From positions 744,001 to 808,000 of the forward strand of contig CAWGVZ010000004.1 of NCBI GenBank assembly GCA_963826035.1: DNA of 64,000 nucleotides, written 5' to 3'. A program made the translations under genes and the position numbers. How positions within the stretch are numbered: position 1 is the stretch's first letter; each line of letters begins with the position of its first letter. The notes below the pieces were generated by a model. The model was not told where the DNA came from. It saw only the letters and a program-made list of their open reading frames with translations, and made no database searches. The DNA comes from Actinophytocola sp963826035 (GTDB taxonomy: Bacteria > Actinomycetota > Actinomycetes > Mycobacteriales > Pseudonocardiaceae). Of the stretch, positions 1 through 21,167 are shown one piece after another.

Positions 1-366
1 TGGCCAGCGGACCCGCCCGCCAGTCGAGCGAGGACACCAGTTCGACGTCCTCGACCTCCCGCACCCATCGGTCCTCATCGGACGGTTCCGAGTGGACGGT
101 GCGAACCGGGATCCGCCGGCCCGCCGGTCCTACGAACCGCGGGCGCTCGCCGGTCGGCCCGGCGGCGACGGCGACCCGCAACAACGGGTGCTCGCCCACC
201 AGCAGGGCGGCCGCGCGCTCGAGGTCCGCCACCGCGCAGGCACCCCGGACGCGCACTCGCGCGACGACGTTGAGTGGCGAGATCTGGTCGCAGATCCAGT
301 ACCAGCGTTCCATCGGGCTCAGCGGCCGGCGAACCTCGCCGGCCGGCCCTGGCGCGATCGCGGCCA

Positions 367-367
<1 letters not shown>
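1..367 (-). CDS. Condensation-fold acyltransferase (PapA5-like), N-terminal part only
   Basis: An open frame of 122 codons starts with ATG at 367 and runs off the left edge. The start overlaps the stop of the PKS-NRPS gene by one base (TGATG), so the two are translationally coupled. The N-terminus (RPLSPMERWYW, then LERAAALLVGEHPLLRVAV) matches the opening of stand-alone condensation-fold acyltransferases of the PapA5 type, which esterify polyketide or lipid alcohols with acyl groups from a carrier protein or CoA. The catalytic HHxxxDG motif would lie beyond the window and cannot be checked. A free-standing NRPS condensation enzyme is the main alternative. The coupling suggests it acts on the product of the adjacent assembly line, for example offloading it or acylating a hydroxyl. 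Confidence 0.7.
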
Positions 368-13932
<13,565 letters not shown>

Positions 13933-14085
13933 TACTTCCTACTGTCGAGAACTCTTGGGGCAGGACCTTTCGACACGCCATCGGTCGGCCATCGGGACCC
14001 GATGGCCGACCGATGCGACAGCGAGGACGAACCGATGGTGCGCGGGAGTCGACTGTCCCGGACACGTTCTGGAGGGCAGGCCGAC
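13933..14085. promoter_or_regulatory. Divergent PKS-NRPS / P450 promoter region with a perfect 16-bp inverted repeat
   Basis: This 153-bp region separates the minus-strand PKS-NRPS gene from the plus-strand P450 gene. It contains a perfect inverted repeat. The left arm CATCGGTCGGCCATCG is at 13979-13994 and the right arm at 14000-14015, with a 5-bp spacer (GGACC). The arm centres are 21 bp apart, two helical turns, as expected for a dimeric repressor or activator operator. It lies 47-83 bp upstream of the PKS-NRPS start and 71-107 bp upstream of the P450 start. No regulator gene adjoins it in this window. The operator role is inference. Confidence 0.55.
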
Positions 14086-15525
14086 ATGAAGCCACCAACG
14101 GACAACGCCTTCGCGGAGAACTCGCGGCTCGTCGAGGTGGACACGTCGCACTGGTTCGACGCGTTGCTGGATCGCGCTCCGGCGCGCCTGCGCACCCTCG
14201 CGACACCTCCCGCCGGCGCCGATCTGGTGCCGGTCGTCGGTGACCGCGGCCTTCCGTTCGTGGGGTTGGGCATCCAGACCGTTCGCCACGGCCCTGCCTT
14301 TCAGCTCCAGCTGATGCGCCGTCTCGGGCCGGTGTCCTGGTGGCAGGCGTTCGGTCGCAAGGTCGTCTCCGCCGCCGGACCCGAAGCGGTGCAGGAGGTG
14401 CTCACCAACAAGGACAAGGCGTTCGCGAGCGGGTGGGCCAACGTCATCGGGCCGTGGTTCGACCGCGGTCTGCTGGCGATGAACTCGACCGAGCACCTGA
14501 CGGACCGCAGGCTGATGCAGGCCGCCTACAGCGAGGACGCGCTCACCGGCTACCTCCGGCGAATGGCCGAGGACGCCGACACGTACCTGGCGCGCTGGCC
14601 GGTGGGACGGTCCTTCAAGGCGGTTCCCGCGATCAGGACACTGTCCGGGCAGATGACGACGAGGGCGTTTCTCGACGTGCCCTACGACCCGGAGGGCCAA
14701 CGGCTCATGCGAGCGGTCGAGGAGTGCATCCGCGCCGAGACCGCGCTCGTGCGTCTCCGCCTACCCGGCACCCTCTGGTACCGGGCGCATCGTGCCCGCC
14801 GGCGGCTCGCCGCCTATCTCTCGGCCGCGGTGCCGGCGGCCCGGGAGCGCACCGGCGAGGACTTCCTCTCCGTGCTGAGCCGGGTCGGGGGAACGGACGG
14901 CGGCCGGTTCACCACCGAGCAGATCGCCTACCACATGCTCTTCACGCTCATCGCTTCGCACGACACGACGACGACCGCCATCGTCGCGGCGCTCTACTTC
15001 CTGGGCAAGCACCCCGAGTGGCAGCGCCGCGCGCGGGCCGAGTCGATCGCCCGGACGGCCATGCCACCGAGTGTGCCGGACCTGCACGAGCTGGAGACAC
15101 TCGAGCTCGTCGTCAAGGAGAGCATCCGCCTGGTTTCACCGTCACCGATCGCCATGCGGACGACGGTCAAGGACACGGACATCCTCGGTCACTTCGTGCC
15201 CGCGGGGACCCTGGTCTCGGTGTGCACCGGCGTGAACCAGCTCCTCCCGGAGCTCTGGTCGAACCCGCACCGGTTCGACCCGGAACGCTTCAGCGAGTCA
15301 CGCGGCGAGGACCGCTCCCATCGCCTGGCCTGGGTGCCGTTCGGCGCGGGCGCCCACAAGTGCGTCGGCATGCACGTCGGCATGCTGAAGGTGAAGGCCA
15401 CCCTGGACGCGATGCTCCGCCGGTTCGAGTGGACGTTGCCCGCCTCCTACGAGGCTCGGTGGCGGTTCACGTCCCTGCCCGCGCCCGCGGACGGTCTGCC
15501 CATCGTCCTGCGGGCCAGGAGCTGA
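14086..15525 (+). CDS. Cytochrome P450
   Basis: A 479-aa heme monooxygenase. The start is ATG 14086, preceded by GGAGGG 9 bp upstream. An in-frame ATG at 14002 lacks a ribosome site and lies within the inverted repeat. The I-helix ASHDTT motif, the ExxR motif (KESIRLV) and the heme-binding loop FGAGAHKCVG are all intact, so the enzyme should be active. The long form and heme-loop style resemble the CYP51/CYP136 group more than the usual CYP107-type macrolide hydroxylases. It is divergent from the PKS-NRPS across the shared operator region and converges with the sugar operon, leaving only 3 bp between stops. It is probably an oxidative tailoring enzyme of the assembly-line product; its site of action cannot be told. 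Confidence 0.93.
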   Translation: MKPPTDNAFAENSRLVEVDTSHWFDALLDRAPARLRTLATPPAGADLVPVVGDRGLPFVGLGIQTVRHGPAFQLQLMRRLGPVSWWQAFGRKVVSAAGPEAVQEVLTNKDKAFASGWANVIGPWFDRGLLAMNSTEHLTDRRLMQAAYSEDALTGYLRRMAEDADTYLARWPVGRSFKAVPAIRTLSGQMTTRAFLDVPYDPEGQRLMRAVEECIRAETALVRLRLPGTLWYRAHRARRRLAAYLSAAVPAARERTGEDFLSVLSRVGGTDGGRFTTEQIAYHMLFTLIASHDTTTTAIVAALYFLGKHPEWQRRARAESIARTAMPPSVPDLHELETLELVVKESIRLVSPSPIAMRTTVKDTDILGHFVPAGTLVSVCTGVNQLLPELWSNPHRFDPERFSESRGEDRSHRLAWVPFGAGAHKCVGMHVGMLKVKATLDAMLRRFEWTLPASYEARWRFTSLPAPADGLPIVLRARS

Positions 15526-15528
15526 CGC

Positions 15529-15999
15529 TCAGGCCGGGATCATGGTGTTCGCGGCGAGGAGCAGCTTCCACCGGCCGCGCTCCTCGGTGAACGTCTGGGT
15601 CGTGACGAAGTGCTGCTTGACACCCAGGTCCGGCAGATCGAACGTGGAGTCGAGCACGAGCAAGGCGGTGTCGCAGTCCACGATCACCCGCTCGATCTCC
15701 ACGAACGTGGCGTCGAACCGGAGCTGGAAAAGGCCACCGAGGTGTTCGGCGATCTCCGCCCGGTTCAGGTGCGTGGCGCCGCTCGGGTCGACCTCGACAG
15801 CGTCCTGGCGGTAGTGGGTCATGAGGGCGGGCAGATCGCGCGCCTCGAACGCGGCGTCGCGGCGGCGCACGGTCTCGGCGAACGACCGCTCGCACCACGC
15901 GCCGCCGCCGTGCCGTTCCTGGCCGGCGACCGCCGGCGCCGGCGAGGCCAGCACGCCGGCCAGCAGAACGACGATGGCCATCAGTCCATGACGCTTCAC
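15529..15999 (-). CDS. Secreted SnoaL/NTF2-like protein
   Basis: About 156 aa. The start is GTG 15999, which overlaps the stop of the upstream reductase (GTGA) and has a GGGAGAG ribosome site. The N-terminus KRHG followed by a hydrophobic stretch ending ASPAPAVAG is a typical signal peptide, so the protein is exported. The rest is an NTF2-like alpha+beta barrel domain (CERSFAETVRRRDAAFEARDLPALMTHY onward) of the kind found in SnoaL-like cyclases, isomerases and SgcJ proteins. It is the last gene of the sugar/glycosylation operon. Export is odd for a biosynthetic tailoring enzyme: it may act outside the cell on the product or bind it. Function is unknown. Confidence 0.8.
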   Translation of the reverse strand: MKRHGLMAIVVLLAGVLASPAPAVAGQERHGGGAWCERSFAETVRRRDAAFEARDLPALMTHYRQDAVEVDPSGATHLNRAEIAEHLGGLFQLRFDATFVEIERVIVDCDTALLVLDSTFDLPDLGVKQHFVTTQTFTEERGRWKLLLAANTMIPA

Positions 16000-17153
16000 G
16001 CGACTCTCCCAACTGGACGTGACCGTCCGGCTCCGGTGGTGCTGCGGCGGACGACGTCCGCGTGGCTCGGCAGCGGGGTGCCGAGCACGATCGCCTCCCC
16101 GGTCCGCGCGGACTCGAGGATCGCGTCGAGCGTGCGCAGGTTGGCCGCCTGGTCGTGCAGCGAGCAACCGTCGGCGACCGCGTCCGGCCGGCCGTCGAGG
16201 ATCGCCTCGACGACGGCGCGGGCGAGACGGTTGAACGAGGTCTTGAAGACGGACTTGCGGTTATGCACCTCGTCCGGGTCGGCGCCCGCCACCTCCCGGA
16301 TCACCCGGTCGCCCCGCCTGGTCGACACGGACAGCTTGTCGGCCAGGCTGAAGTGCGCCTCGCCCGCTGTCGCGAGGACGTCGACGTCCAACAGGTTGCG
16401 CGACTGCGCCGCCGCGCTCGCGGACAACGTGCCCGTCGTCCCGCCTACCCGCACCATGGCGGAGAACGCCGCGCTGGCCGTCACCGTCCGGGGTACGCCC
16501 GCGTCGTCCTGGCGGACGGGGACCACCACGTCGGTCGTGCCGAACACCGAGTCGGCGCCGGGGTCGTCGAGCAGGAAGCCGAGCAGGTCGACCAGATGCG
16601 AGCCCATCGCCAGCCGCACGCCGCCGCCCCGTTCGGCGTCGAACCGCCACGAGTAGCGGGTGTCCGCCGACAGGAACCCCACGCCCTGCTGGTGCACACG
16701 CACGGAGTACGGCCGGCCGATCTCGCCGGACCGGATGACCTCGCGCAGTGCGCGCAGGTACGGGTTGAACCTGAGCTGGTGGTCGAGCAGCACGAACTGG
16801 CCGGGCGCGGTCGGCACGTCGAGGAGCAGGCGCAGGCCGTCGAGATCCGTGGCCGCCGGCTTCTCGATGACCACGGGCTTTCCGGACGCGGCCGCGGCGA
16901 CGTAGTGCTCGAGGTGGAACTCGTTCGGGGACGCCACACAGATGAGGTCCAGCGACTCGTCGGCGCACAGCTGGTCGAAACCGCCGTACGCGACCGGGAT
17001 TCCGTTGGCGTCGGCGACCTCTTCGGCCCGGGCCGCGCCGCTGCCCGAGATCGCCACCACGTCGGCCCGCCCGGTGGCGCGGAACCCCGGCAGGTAGGTG
17101 CGGATGCCGACACCCGTGCCGATCAACCCGACCCGCAGCCGCCGGCCGCTCAT
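15996..17153 (-). CDS. Gfo/Idh/MocA-family NAD(P)-dependent sugar oxidoreductase
   Basis: 385 aa. The N-terminal Rossmann fold (GLIGTGVGIRTYLPGF) binds NAD(P), and the family motif EKPAA supplies the conserved lysine. The C-terminal domain is the alpha/beta substrate domain (ending near HDQAANLRTLDAI). In antibiotic clusters this family includes NDP-hexose 3-ketoreductases such as KijD10. Here it overlaps the upstream 3,5-epimerase (ATGA at 17150-17153) and the downstream SnoaL gene (GTGA), so it belongs to the NDP-deoxysugar branch. The likely reaction is reduction of a ketosugar, but the position reduced cannot be read from sequence. It is somewhat longer than typical 3-ketoreductases (about 330 aa), mainly from a Ser/Arg-rich tail. 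Confidence 0.88.
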   Translation of the reverse strand: MSGRRLRVGLIGTGVGIRTYLPGFRATGRADVVAISGSGAARAEEVADANGIPVAYGGFDQLCADESLDLICVASPNEFHLEHYVAAAASGKPVVIEKPAATDLDGLRLLLDVPTAPGQFVLLDHQLRFNPYLRALREVIRSGEIGRPYSVRVHQQGVGFLSADTRYSWRFDAERGGGVRLAMGSHLVDLLGFLLDDPGADSVFGTTDVVVPVRQDDAGVPRTVTASAAFSAMVRVGGTTGTLSASAAAQSRNLLDVDVLATAGEAHFSLADKLSVSTRRGDRVIREVAGADPDEVHNRKSVFKTSFNRLARAVVEAILDGRPDAVADGCSLHDQAANLRTLDAILESARTGEAIVLGTPLPSHADVVRRSTTGAGRSRPVGRVA

Positions 17154-17767
17154 CGCCCGCCCGTCCCCTCGGCCTGGCCGTAGACCTCAAGGCACTGCTC
17201 GTACGGGGGCAGCAGACCCTCTTCCCGCACCTCCGCCAGCTTCGGCGCCGTGGAGTCCCGTTCGGACAGAATCGGATCGGCGCCGCCGAGCATTCCCCGC
17301 CAGTCGATGCCGAGCTCGGGATCCATCGGGTGCACCCCGAACTCGTTGTCCGGGTCGTACGGTGCCGAGCACAGGTAGAAGACCGTGGTGCGGTCGGCGA
17401 GCGAGGCGACCCCGTGGGCCACCCCCTCCGGGATGAGCACGATCTGGAACGTGTCCGGTTCGAGCCGAATCGCGTCGTACTGGCCGTAGGTCGGCGACCC
17501 GATCCGGGTGTCGTACACCACGTCGATCATCGACCCGGACATGCAGCAGACGAACTTCGCCTGGCCGACCAGCCTGGTGAAGTGCACGCCGCGCACCACG
17601 TTGCGGTGGCTGACCGTGCAGTTCACCTGCGCCACCTCGAGTGGCCGGCCGAGCGCGTCGGTCCACCACTTCTTGCGCAACAGCTCCAGGAACACCCCGC
17701 GCTCGTCGGGTAACACCGTCGGGGTGAACTCGAGTGCGCCGGCCACGGCCAGCTCACGAACCCGCAT
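17150..17767 (-). CDS. dTDP-4-keto-6-deoxyhexose 3,5-epimerase family protein (RmlC-like)
   Basis: 205 aa cupin of the RmlC family. It shows the catalytic His/Lys region RGVHFTR...QAKFVC, the DVVYDTRIGSPTYG strand and the PEGVAHGVASL turn, ending with the MDPELGIDW segment. It epimerises C3 and/or C5 of an NDP-4-keto-6-deoxyhexose made by the dehydratase at 35.5 kb. Several antibiotic homologues are mono-epimerases, so an L- or D-configured product cannot be assigned. The gene follows the TPP-enzyme pair by 24 bp and overlaps the reductase by 4 bp. Confidence 0.92.
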   Translation of the reverse strand: MRVRELAVAGALEFTPTVLPDERGVFLELLRKKWWTDALGRPLEVAQVNCTVSHRNVVRGVHFTRLVGQAKFVCCMSGSMIDVVYDTRIGSPTYGQYDAIRLEPDTFQIVLIPEGVAHGVASLADRTTVFYLCSAPYDPDNEFGVHPMDPELGIDWRGMLGGADPILSERDSTAPKLAEVREEGLLPPYEQCLEVYGQAEGTGGR

Positions 17768-17791
17768 CGAACCCTCCGTCCACAGGGTCCG

Positions 17792-18826
17792 TCAGTACGG
17801 ACCGATGAAATTCCGGGCCAGCTCGTCGATCTCGACCGCGATCCGCCGGTCCATGCCGAGCAGGTCGAAGCAGGCGTTGGCGATGGTCTCGGCGTTCGGG
17901 TTGAACGCCTTCTCCAGCGGCGCGGACACCGGCGCGGGACTGTCCGGAAAGGTCACTCGGCGCACCGGGGCACGCAGCGAGTCGTACACCTTCTCCGCCA
18001 CCACGGCGGCCACCTCGGCACTGAACCCGTATCGGGCCCAGCTGGTGTCCGCGACCACGAGATGCCCGGTCTTCGCGACCGACTCGCAGATGATCTCCTC
18101 ATCCAGCGGGCGGATGCTGCGCACGTCGACGACCTCGGCGCTGACGCCCCACTCGGCCAGCGCGTGGGCGGCCCGCCCGGCCTCGCGGACCATCAGCGAG
18201 GCCGCCACGATCGTCACATCGGTGCCGGCGCGGGCGATCCTCCCCTTGCCGAACGGGATGGGCACCCGCGCCTCCGGCACCTCGCCCTCGACCTCGTAGA
18301 GCCCGCGGTTCTCGATCAGCACCACGGGAGTGTCCCCTTCGAACGCGCTGACCATCAGTCCCTTGGCGTCGGCGGGAGTGCCGGGCGTCGCCACGTGCAG
18401 GCCCGGGAAATGCCCGAACAAGGAATGCAGGCTCTGGGAGTGCGTGGCGCCCTGTCCCCAGCCGTGGCCGACGACCCCACGCAGCACCACCGGAACGCCG
18501 CCCTTGTTGCCGTACATGTAGCGCCACTTCGCGGCGACGTTGAAGATCGCGTCCATCGCCAGGAACATGAAGTCGTCGCGGGTGTAGACCACCAGCGGGC
18601 GCATGCCCATCGAGGCGGCGCCGACGGCGATGCCGGCGAACGCGTTCTCGCAGTTGGGAATGTCGATCACCCGGCCGGGACCGAAACGCGCGGTGGCGGA
18701 CACCGTCGTGCCGTAGATCCCCTTGCGGTCGCCGACACTCTGTCCGGCGAGGAAGATCCGCGGGTCGGCCGCCATGCACTGAACGGTCGCCTCGTCGATC
18801 GCCTGGGAGTACTTGAGCTTGCGCAT
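17792..18826 (-). CDS. Transketolase-like E1 beta subunit (TPP enzyme, pyrimidine-binding domain)
   Basis: 344 aa from ATG 18826 (MRKLKYSQAIDEA); the longer open frame upstream is not needed. It matches the beta subunit of pyruvate, acetoin or branched-chain 2-oxoacid dehydrogenase E1: transketolase pyrimidine domain, then the C-terminal domain (DVRSIRPLDEE...TGHLVVADTSW). It is 7 bp downstream of the alpha subunit gene. No E2 acyltransferase or E3 gene is present, so a complete dehydrogenase complex is not encoded here. Stand-alone E1 alpha/beta pairs in sugar-antibiotic clusters (AviB1/AviB2 of avilamycin, the trioxacarcin octose enzymes) attach a two-carbon unit from pyruvate to a ketosugar. 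That role fits the flanking sugar genes but is inferred. Confidence 0.88.
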   Translation of the reverse strand: MRKLKYSQAIDEATVQCMAADPRIFLAGQSVGDRKGIYGTTVSATARFGPGRVIDIPNCENAFAGIAVGAASMGMRPLVVYTRDDFMFLAMDAIFNVAAKWRYMYGNKGGVPVVLRGVVGHGWGQGATHSQSLHSLFGHFPGLHVATPGTPADAKGLMVSAFEGDTPVVLIENRGLYEVEGEVPEARVPIPFGKGRIARAGTDVTIVAASLMVREAGRAAHALAEWGVSAEVVDVRSIRPLDEEIICESVAKTGHLVVADTSWARYGFSAEVAAVVAEKVYDSLRAPVRRVTFPDSPAPVSAPLEKAFNPNAETIANACFDLLGMDRRIAVEIDELARNFIGPY

Positions 18827-18833
18827 CGAACCC

Positions 18834-19802
18834 TCAGCTTCCGTACGCACCGTCGAGCAGCGTCTCCACCGCGGGGAACGGGCTGGCCTTGGCCTCGCCG
18901 ATGGCCTGGTTGATCTCCTGACGGAACTCGGCGGTCCACCGCGCGACGCGATCGTCGATGTCCGGCACGTCGACGCGGATCCGGTCGGTGGCGCGGACGA
19001 TCGGGCAGCGCGCGATCCACGAGTCCACCTCCGCCTTGGAGCGGAAGTCGACGTCGTAGTCCCACTGTGGACCAACATGCTCGCGCCAGCGGTAGGTGTC
19101 CAGCTCGAGGAAGTACGGACCGTTCCCCGACCGGCACCAGTCGACGGCCTCCTCCGCCGCCGCCGCTACGGCGAAGACGTCGTTGCCGTCGGCGCGCACC
19201 GCCGGCATGCCGTAGCCCGCCGCCCATTCGCGGATACCGGCCTCCTTGGGCTGCCGGTAGGTCAGCGGGGAGGACAGCGAGTAGCCGTTGTTCTCACAGA
19301 CGAAGACGACCGGGACCTGCCGCACCTTCGCGAAGTTCAGCGACTCGTGGAACACCCCCTCCTCGGCGGCACCGTCGCCGAAGAACGTGACCGCCACGTT
19401 CGGGACGTCGTTCATGGCGAAGGTCCACGCGACGCCGGTGGCCACGGAGATCATCTCGCCGAGGATCGCCGAGGAGGCCCCGACGCCGGCCTTGGGGTCG
19501 ATCAGGTGCACGGAACCGCCCCGCCCGCCGGCGCAGCCGCTCTCGCGGCCGTACAGCTCGGCCACCATGGCGGGCAGGTCGCCGCCCTTGGCGAGGTACT
19601 GCGCGTGGCAGCGGTGTCCACTGTAGACAAGGTCTTCCCTGTTGAGCGCGGCGCACACGCCGACCGCGGTGGCCTCCTGCCCGATGGAGAAATGCACGGG
19701 CGTACGCATCTCCTGCTCATCGCGGTACACGTCCGCCAGCGTTTCCTCAACGCAGCGGATGCGCAGCATCTCGCGCAGGAGTTCCTCGGCGTCGGCTTTC
19801 AC
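18834..19802 (-). CDS. Transketolase-like E1 alpha subunit (TPP enzyme, pyrophosphate-binding domain)
   Basis: 322 aa from GTG 19802, with a GAGGTGG ribosome site just upstream. It shows the thiamine pyrophosphate motif from GDGAAEEG to CENNGY, the family N-terminus (RIRCVEETLADVY) and the FSIGQEA segment. Together with the beta subunit it should form the alpha2beta2 E1 heterotetramer that decarboxylates a 2-oxoacid to a TPP-bound acyl carbanion. With no E2 or E3 nearby, the carbanion probably attacks a carbonyl acceptor such as a 4-ketosugar, giving a hydroxyacetyl- or acetyl-branched sugar. An alternative is supply of an acyl starter for the PKS. Confidence 0.88.
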   Translation of the reverse strand: MKADAEELLREMLRIRCVEETLADVYRDEQEMRTPVHFSIGQEATAVGVCAALNREDLVYSGHRCHAQYLAKGGDLPAMVAELYGRESGCAGGRGGSVHLIDPKAGVGASSAILGEMISVATGVAWTFAMNDVPNVAVTFFGDGAAEEGVFHESLNFAKVRQVPVVFVCENNGYSLSSPLTYRQPKEAGIREWAAGYGMPAVRADGNDVFAVAAAAEEAVDWCRSGNGPYFLELDTYRWREHVGPQWDYDVDFRSKAEVDSWIARCPIVRATDRIRVDVPDIDDRVARWTAEFRQEINQAIGEAKASPFPAVETLLDGAYGS

Positions 19803-19926
19803 TGGCCACCTCGCTTCTCGTGCTTGCTGTCCGGAACCTGAACGTGACCGCGGCGGTCGAACACCCTTCGACACAATGGTGATCTCGACGGCTGCCGGTC
19901 GCATCTCCCCGCGTGCCGCACGAACG

Positions 19927-21087
19927 TCACGCGGCGGCGGGCCGCCTGCGCCGCGCCCAGCGACGCATGATGGGCCGTTCCACGCCGACGTAGAGCAGCC
20001 AGCCGGCGAGCACGTTGGCCGCGAAGAACCCCAGTACGACCGCGATGCCGCCCACCACGCCGTACTGGTGGTTGTCCCCGACCAGCGACCGTCCGTAGAG
20101 CAGCACGACGCCCTGGGCCATGTAGAAGCCGAACGACCGCTCACCCAGCCACTGCATCGCCCTGCTGCCGAACCCGGTCCGCGCACCGCGGACGTCGGCG
20201 GCCGCCACCGCGCAGATCAGCACGGCCACCGGGATCACCGTCGCGGCCGCGAACCGGTACAGGTACGGGACGTTGAGGGAGACGGCATAGCCGACGAGCA
20301 GGAACCCGGTCGCCGGCAGGACACCGATGCGCGGCCACCGCCCGGCGAACACGATGCGGGCCAGGATCATGCCGAGGACGAACTCGAACACGCGCGCGGG
20401 CGGGAAGTAGTACGGCGCCCAGAACTGGAGCATCGACAGGTCCGGGATGAACGGCGACTTCGGTGTGTCGGGCACCAGGTACTGGGTGGCGAGCACGACC
20501 GCGAACGTCCCGGCCACCATGGCGCCGGCCCACGCCCACAGCCGGCTGTCGGCGATCCGCCGGATCGGTCCGATCAGCAGCGGGAAGACCACCACGTAGA
20601 ACAACAGCTCGCAGGCCAGCGACCAGCTCGGCGCGTTGACACTGATGAAGCTCGTCGGGTCGGAGGAGAACGGATGCAACAGCAGCAGGTTGGACAGCCA
20701 CGCGGACGTCGGTGTGTACGCGGCGGCGAACAGGATCATCGCGGCGGCCCACGTCACCACATGGGTCGGATAGATCTTGAGTAATCGGCGCCGCAGGAAC
20801 GCCGAGTGCGGTTCACCCGGCCGGGTCGACCAGGTGAGCACGAACCCGCTGAGCACGAAGAAGAAGGAGACCCCGATGAAGCCGCCGTTGCCGAGCGCGG
20901 TCGCCAGGTCCGTGCTCAGCCCCTGATCCGCGAACGGGGTCACCGGCCCGTGCGGCGGCACCGGCCCGAGCAACAACGTGGCGTGGTAAAAGAAGACGAA
21001 CAGCGCGGCGACGAACCGCAGGCCCGTCAACGATGGAAGCTTGGTTCCCGTGTCGAGCGGGGTCTTGCGCACTTCGACCGCAGTCAT
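19927..21087 (-). CDS. Membrane O-acyltransferase (acyltransferase family 3, OafA type)
   Basis: 386 aa with about ten hydrophobic segments. The first segment has the family motif GLRFVAALFVFFYHA with the conserved His, followed by FFVLSGFVL and the RRLLKIYP loop. Members acylate sugars or macrolide sugars in the membrane using acyl-CoA, for example mycarose 3-/4''-O-acylation. Its place between a glycosyltransferase and sugar-synthesis genes suggests it acylates the appended sugar. Gaps of 80 bp upstream and 124 bp downstream are compatible with the same transcript. Acyl donor and position are unknown. Confidence 0.9.
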   Translation of the reverse strand: MTAVEVRKTPLDTGTKLPSLTGLRFVAALFVFFYHATLLLGPVPPHGPVTPFADQGLSTDLATALGNGGFIGVSFFFVLSGFVLTWSTRPGEPHSAFLRRRLLKIYPTHVVTWAAAMILFAAAYTPTSAWLSNLLLLHPFSSDPTSFISVNAPSWSLACELLFYVVVFPLLIGPIRRIADSRLWAWAGAMVAGTFAVVLATQYLVPDTPKSPFIPDLSMLQFWAPYYFPPARVFEFVLGMILARIVFAGRWPRIGVLPATGFLLVGYAVSLNVPYLYRFAAATVIPVAVLICAVAAADVRGARTGFGSRAMQWLGERSFGFYMAQGVVLLYGRSLVGDNHQYGVVGGIAVVLGFFAANVLAGWLLYVGVERPIMRRWARRRRPAAA

Positions 21088-21167
21088 CGATCGTCTCCCA
21101 ACTCAGCAGATGTCGCCCGGTCGGCGGGGTTCGTCGCGAACCCGTTGCCGCTGTCCTCAGTGGTCGG

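Noticed and set aside
17792..19802. Complete pyruvate or branched-chain dehydrogenase locus
   Set aside because: No E2 or E3 gene follows; the next genes are a sugar epimerase and a sugar reductase.
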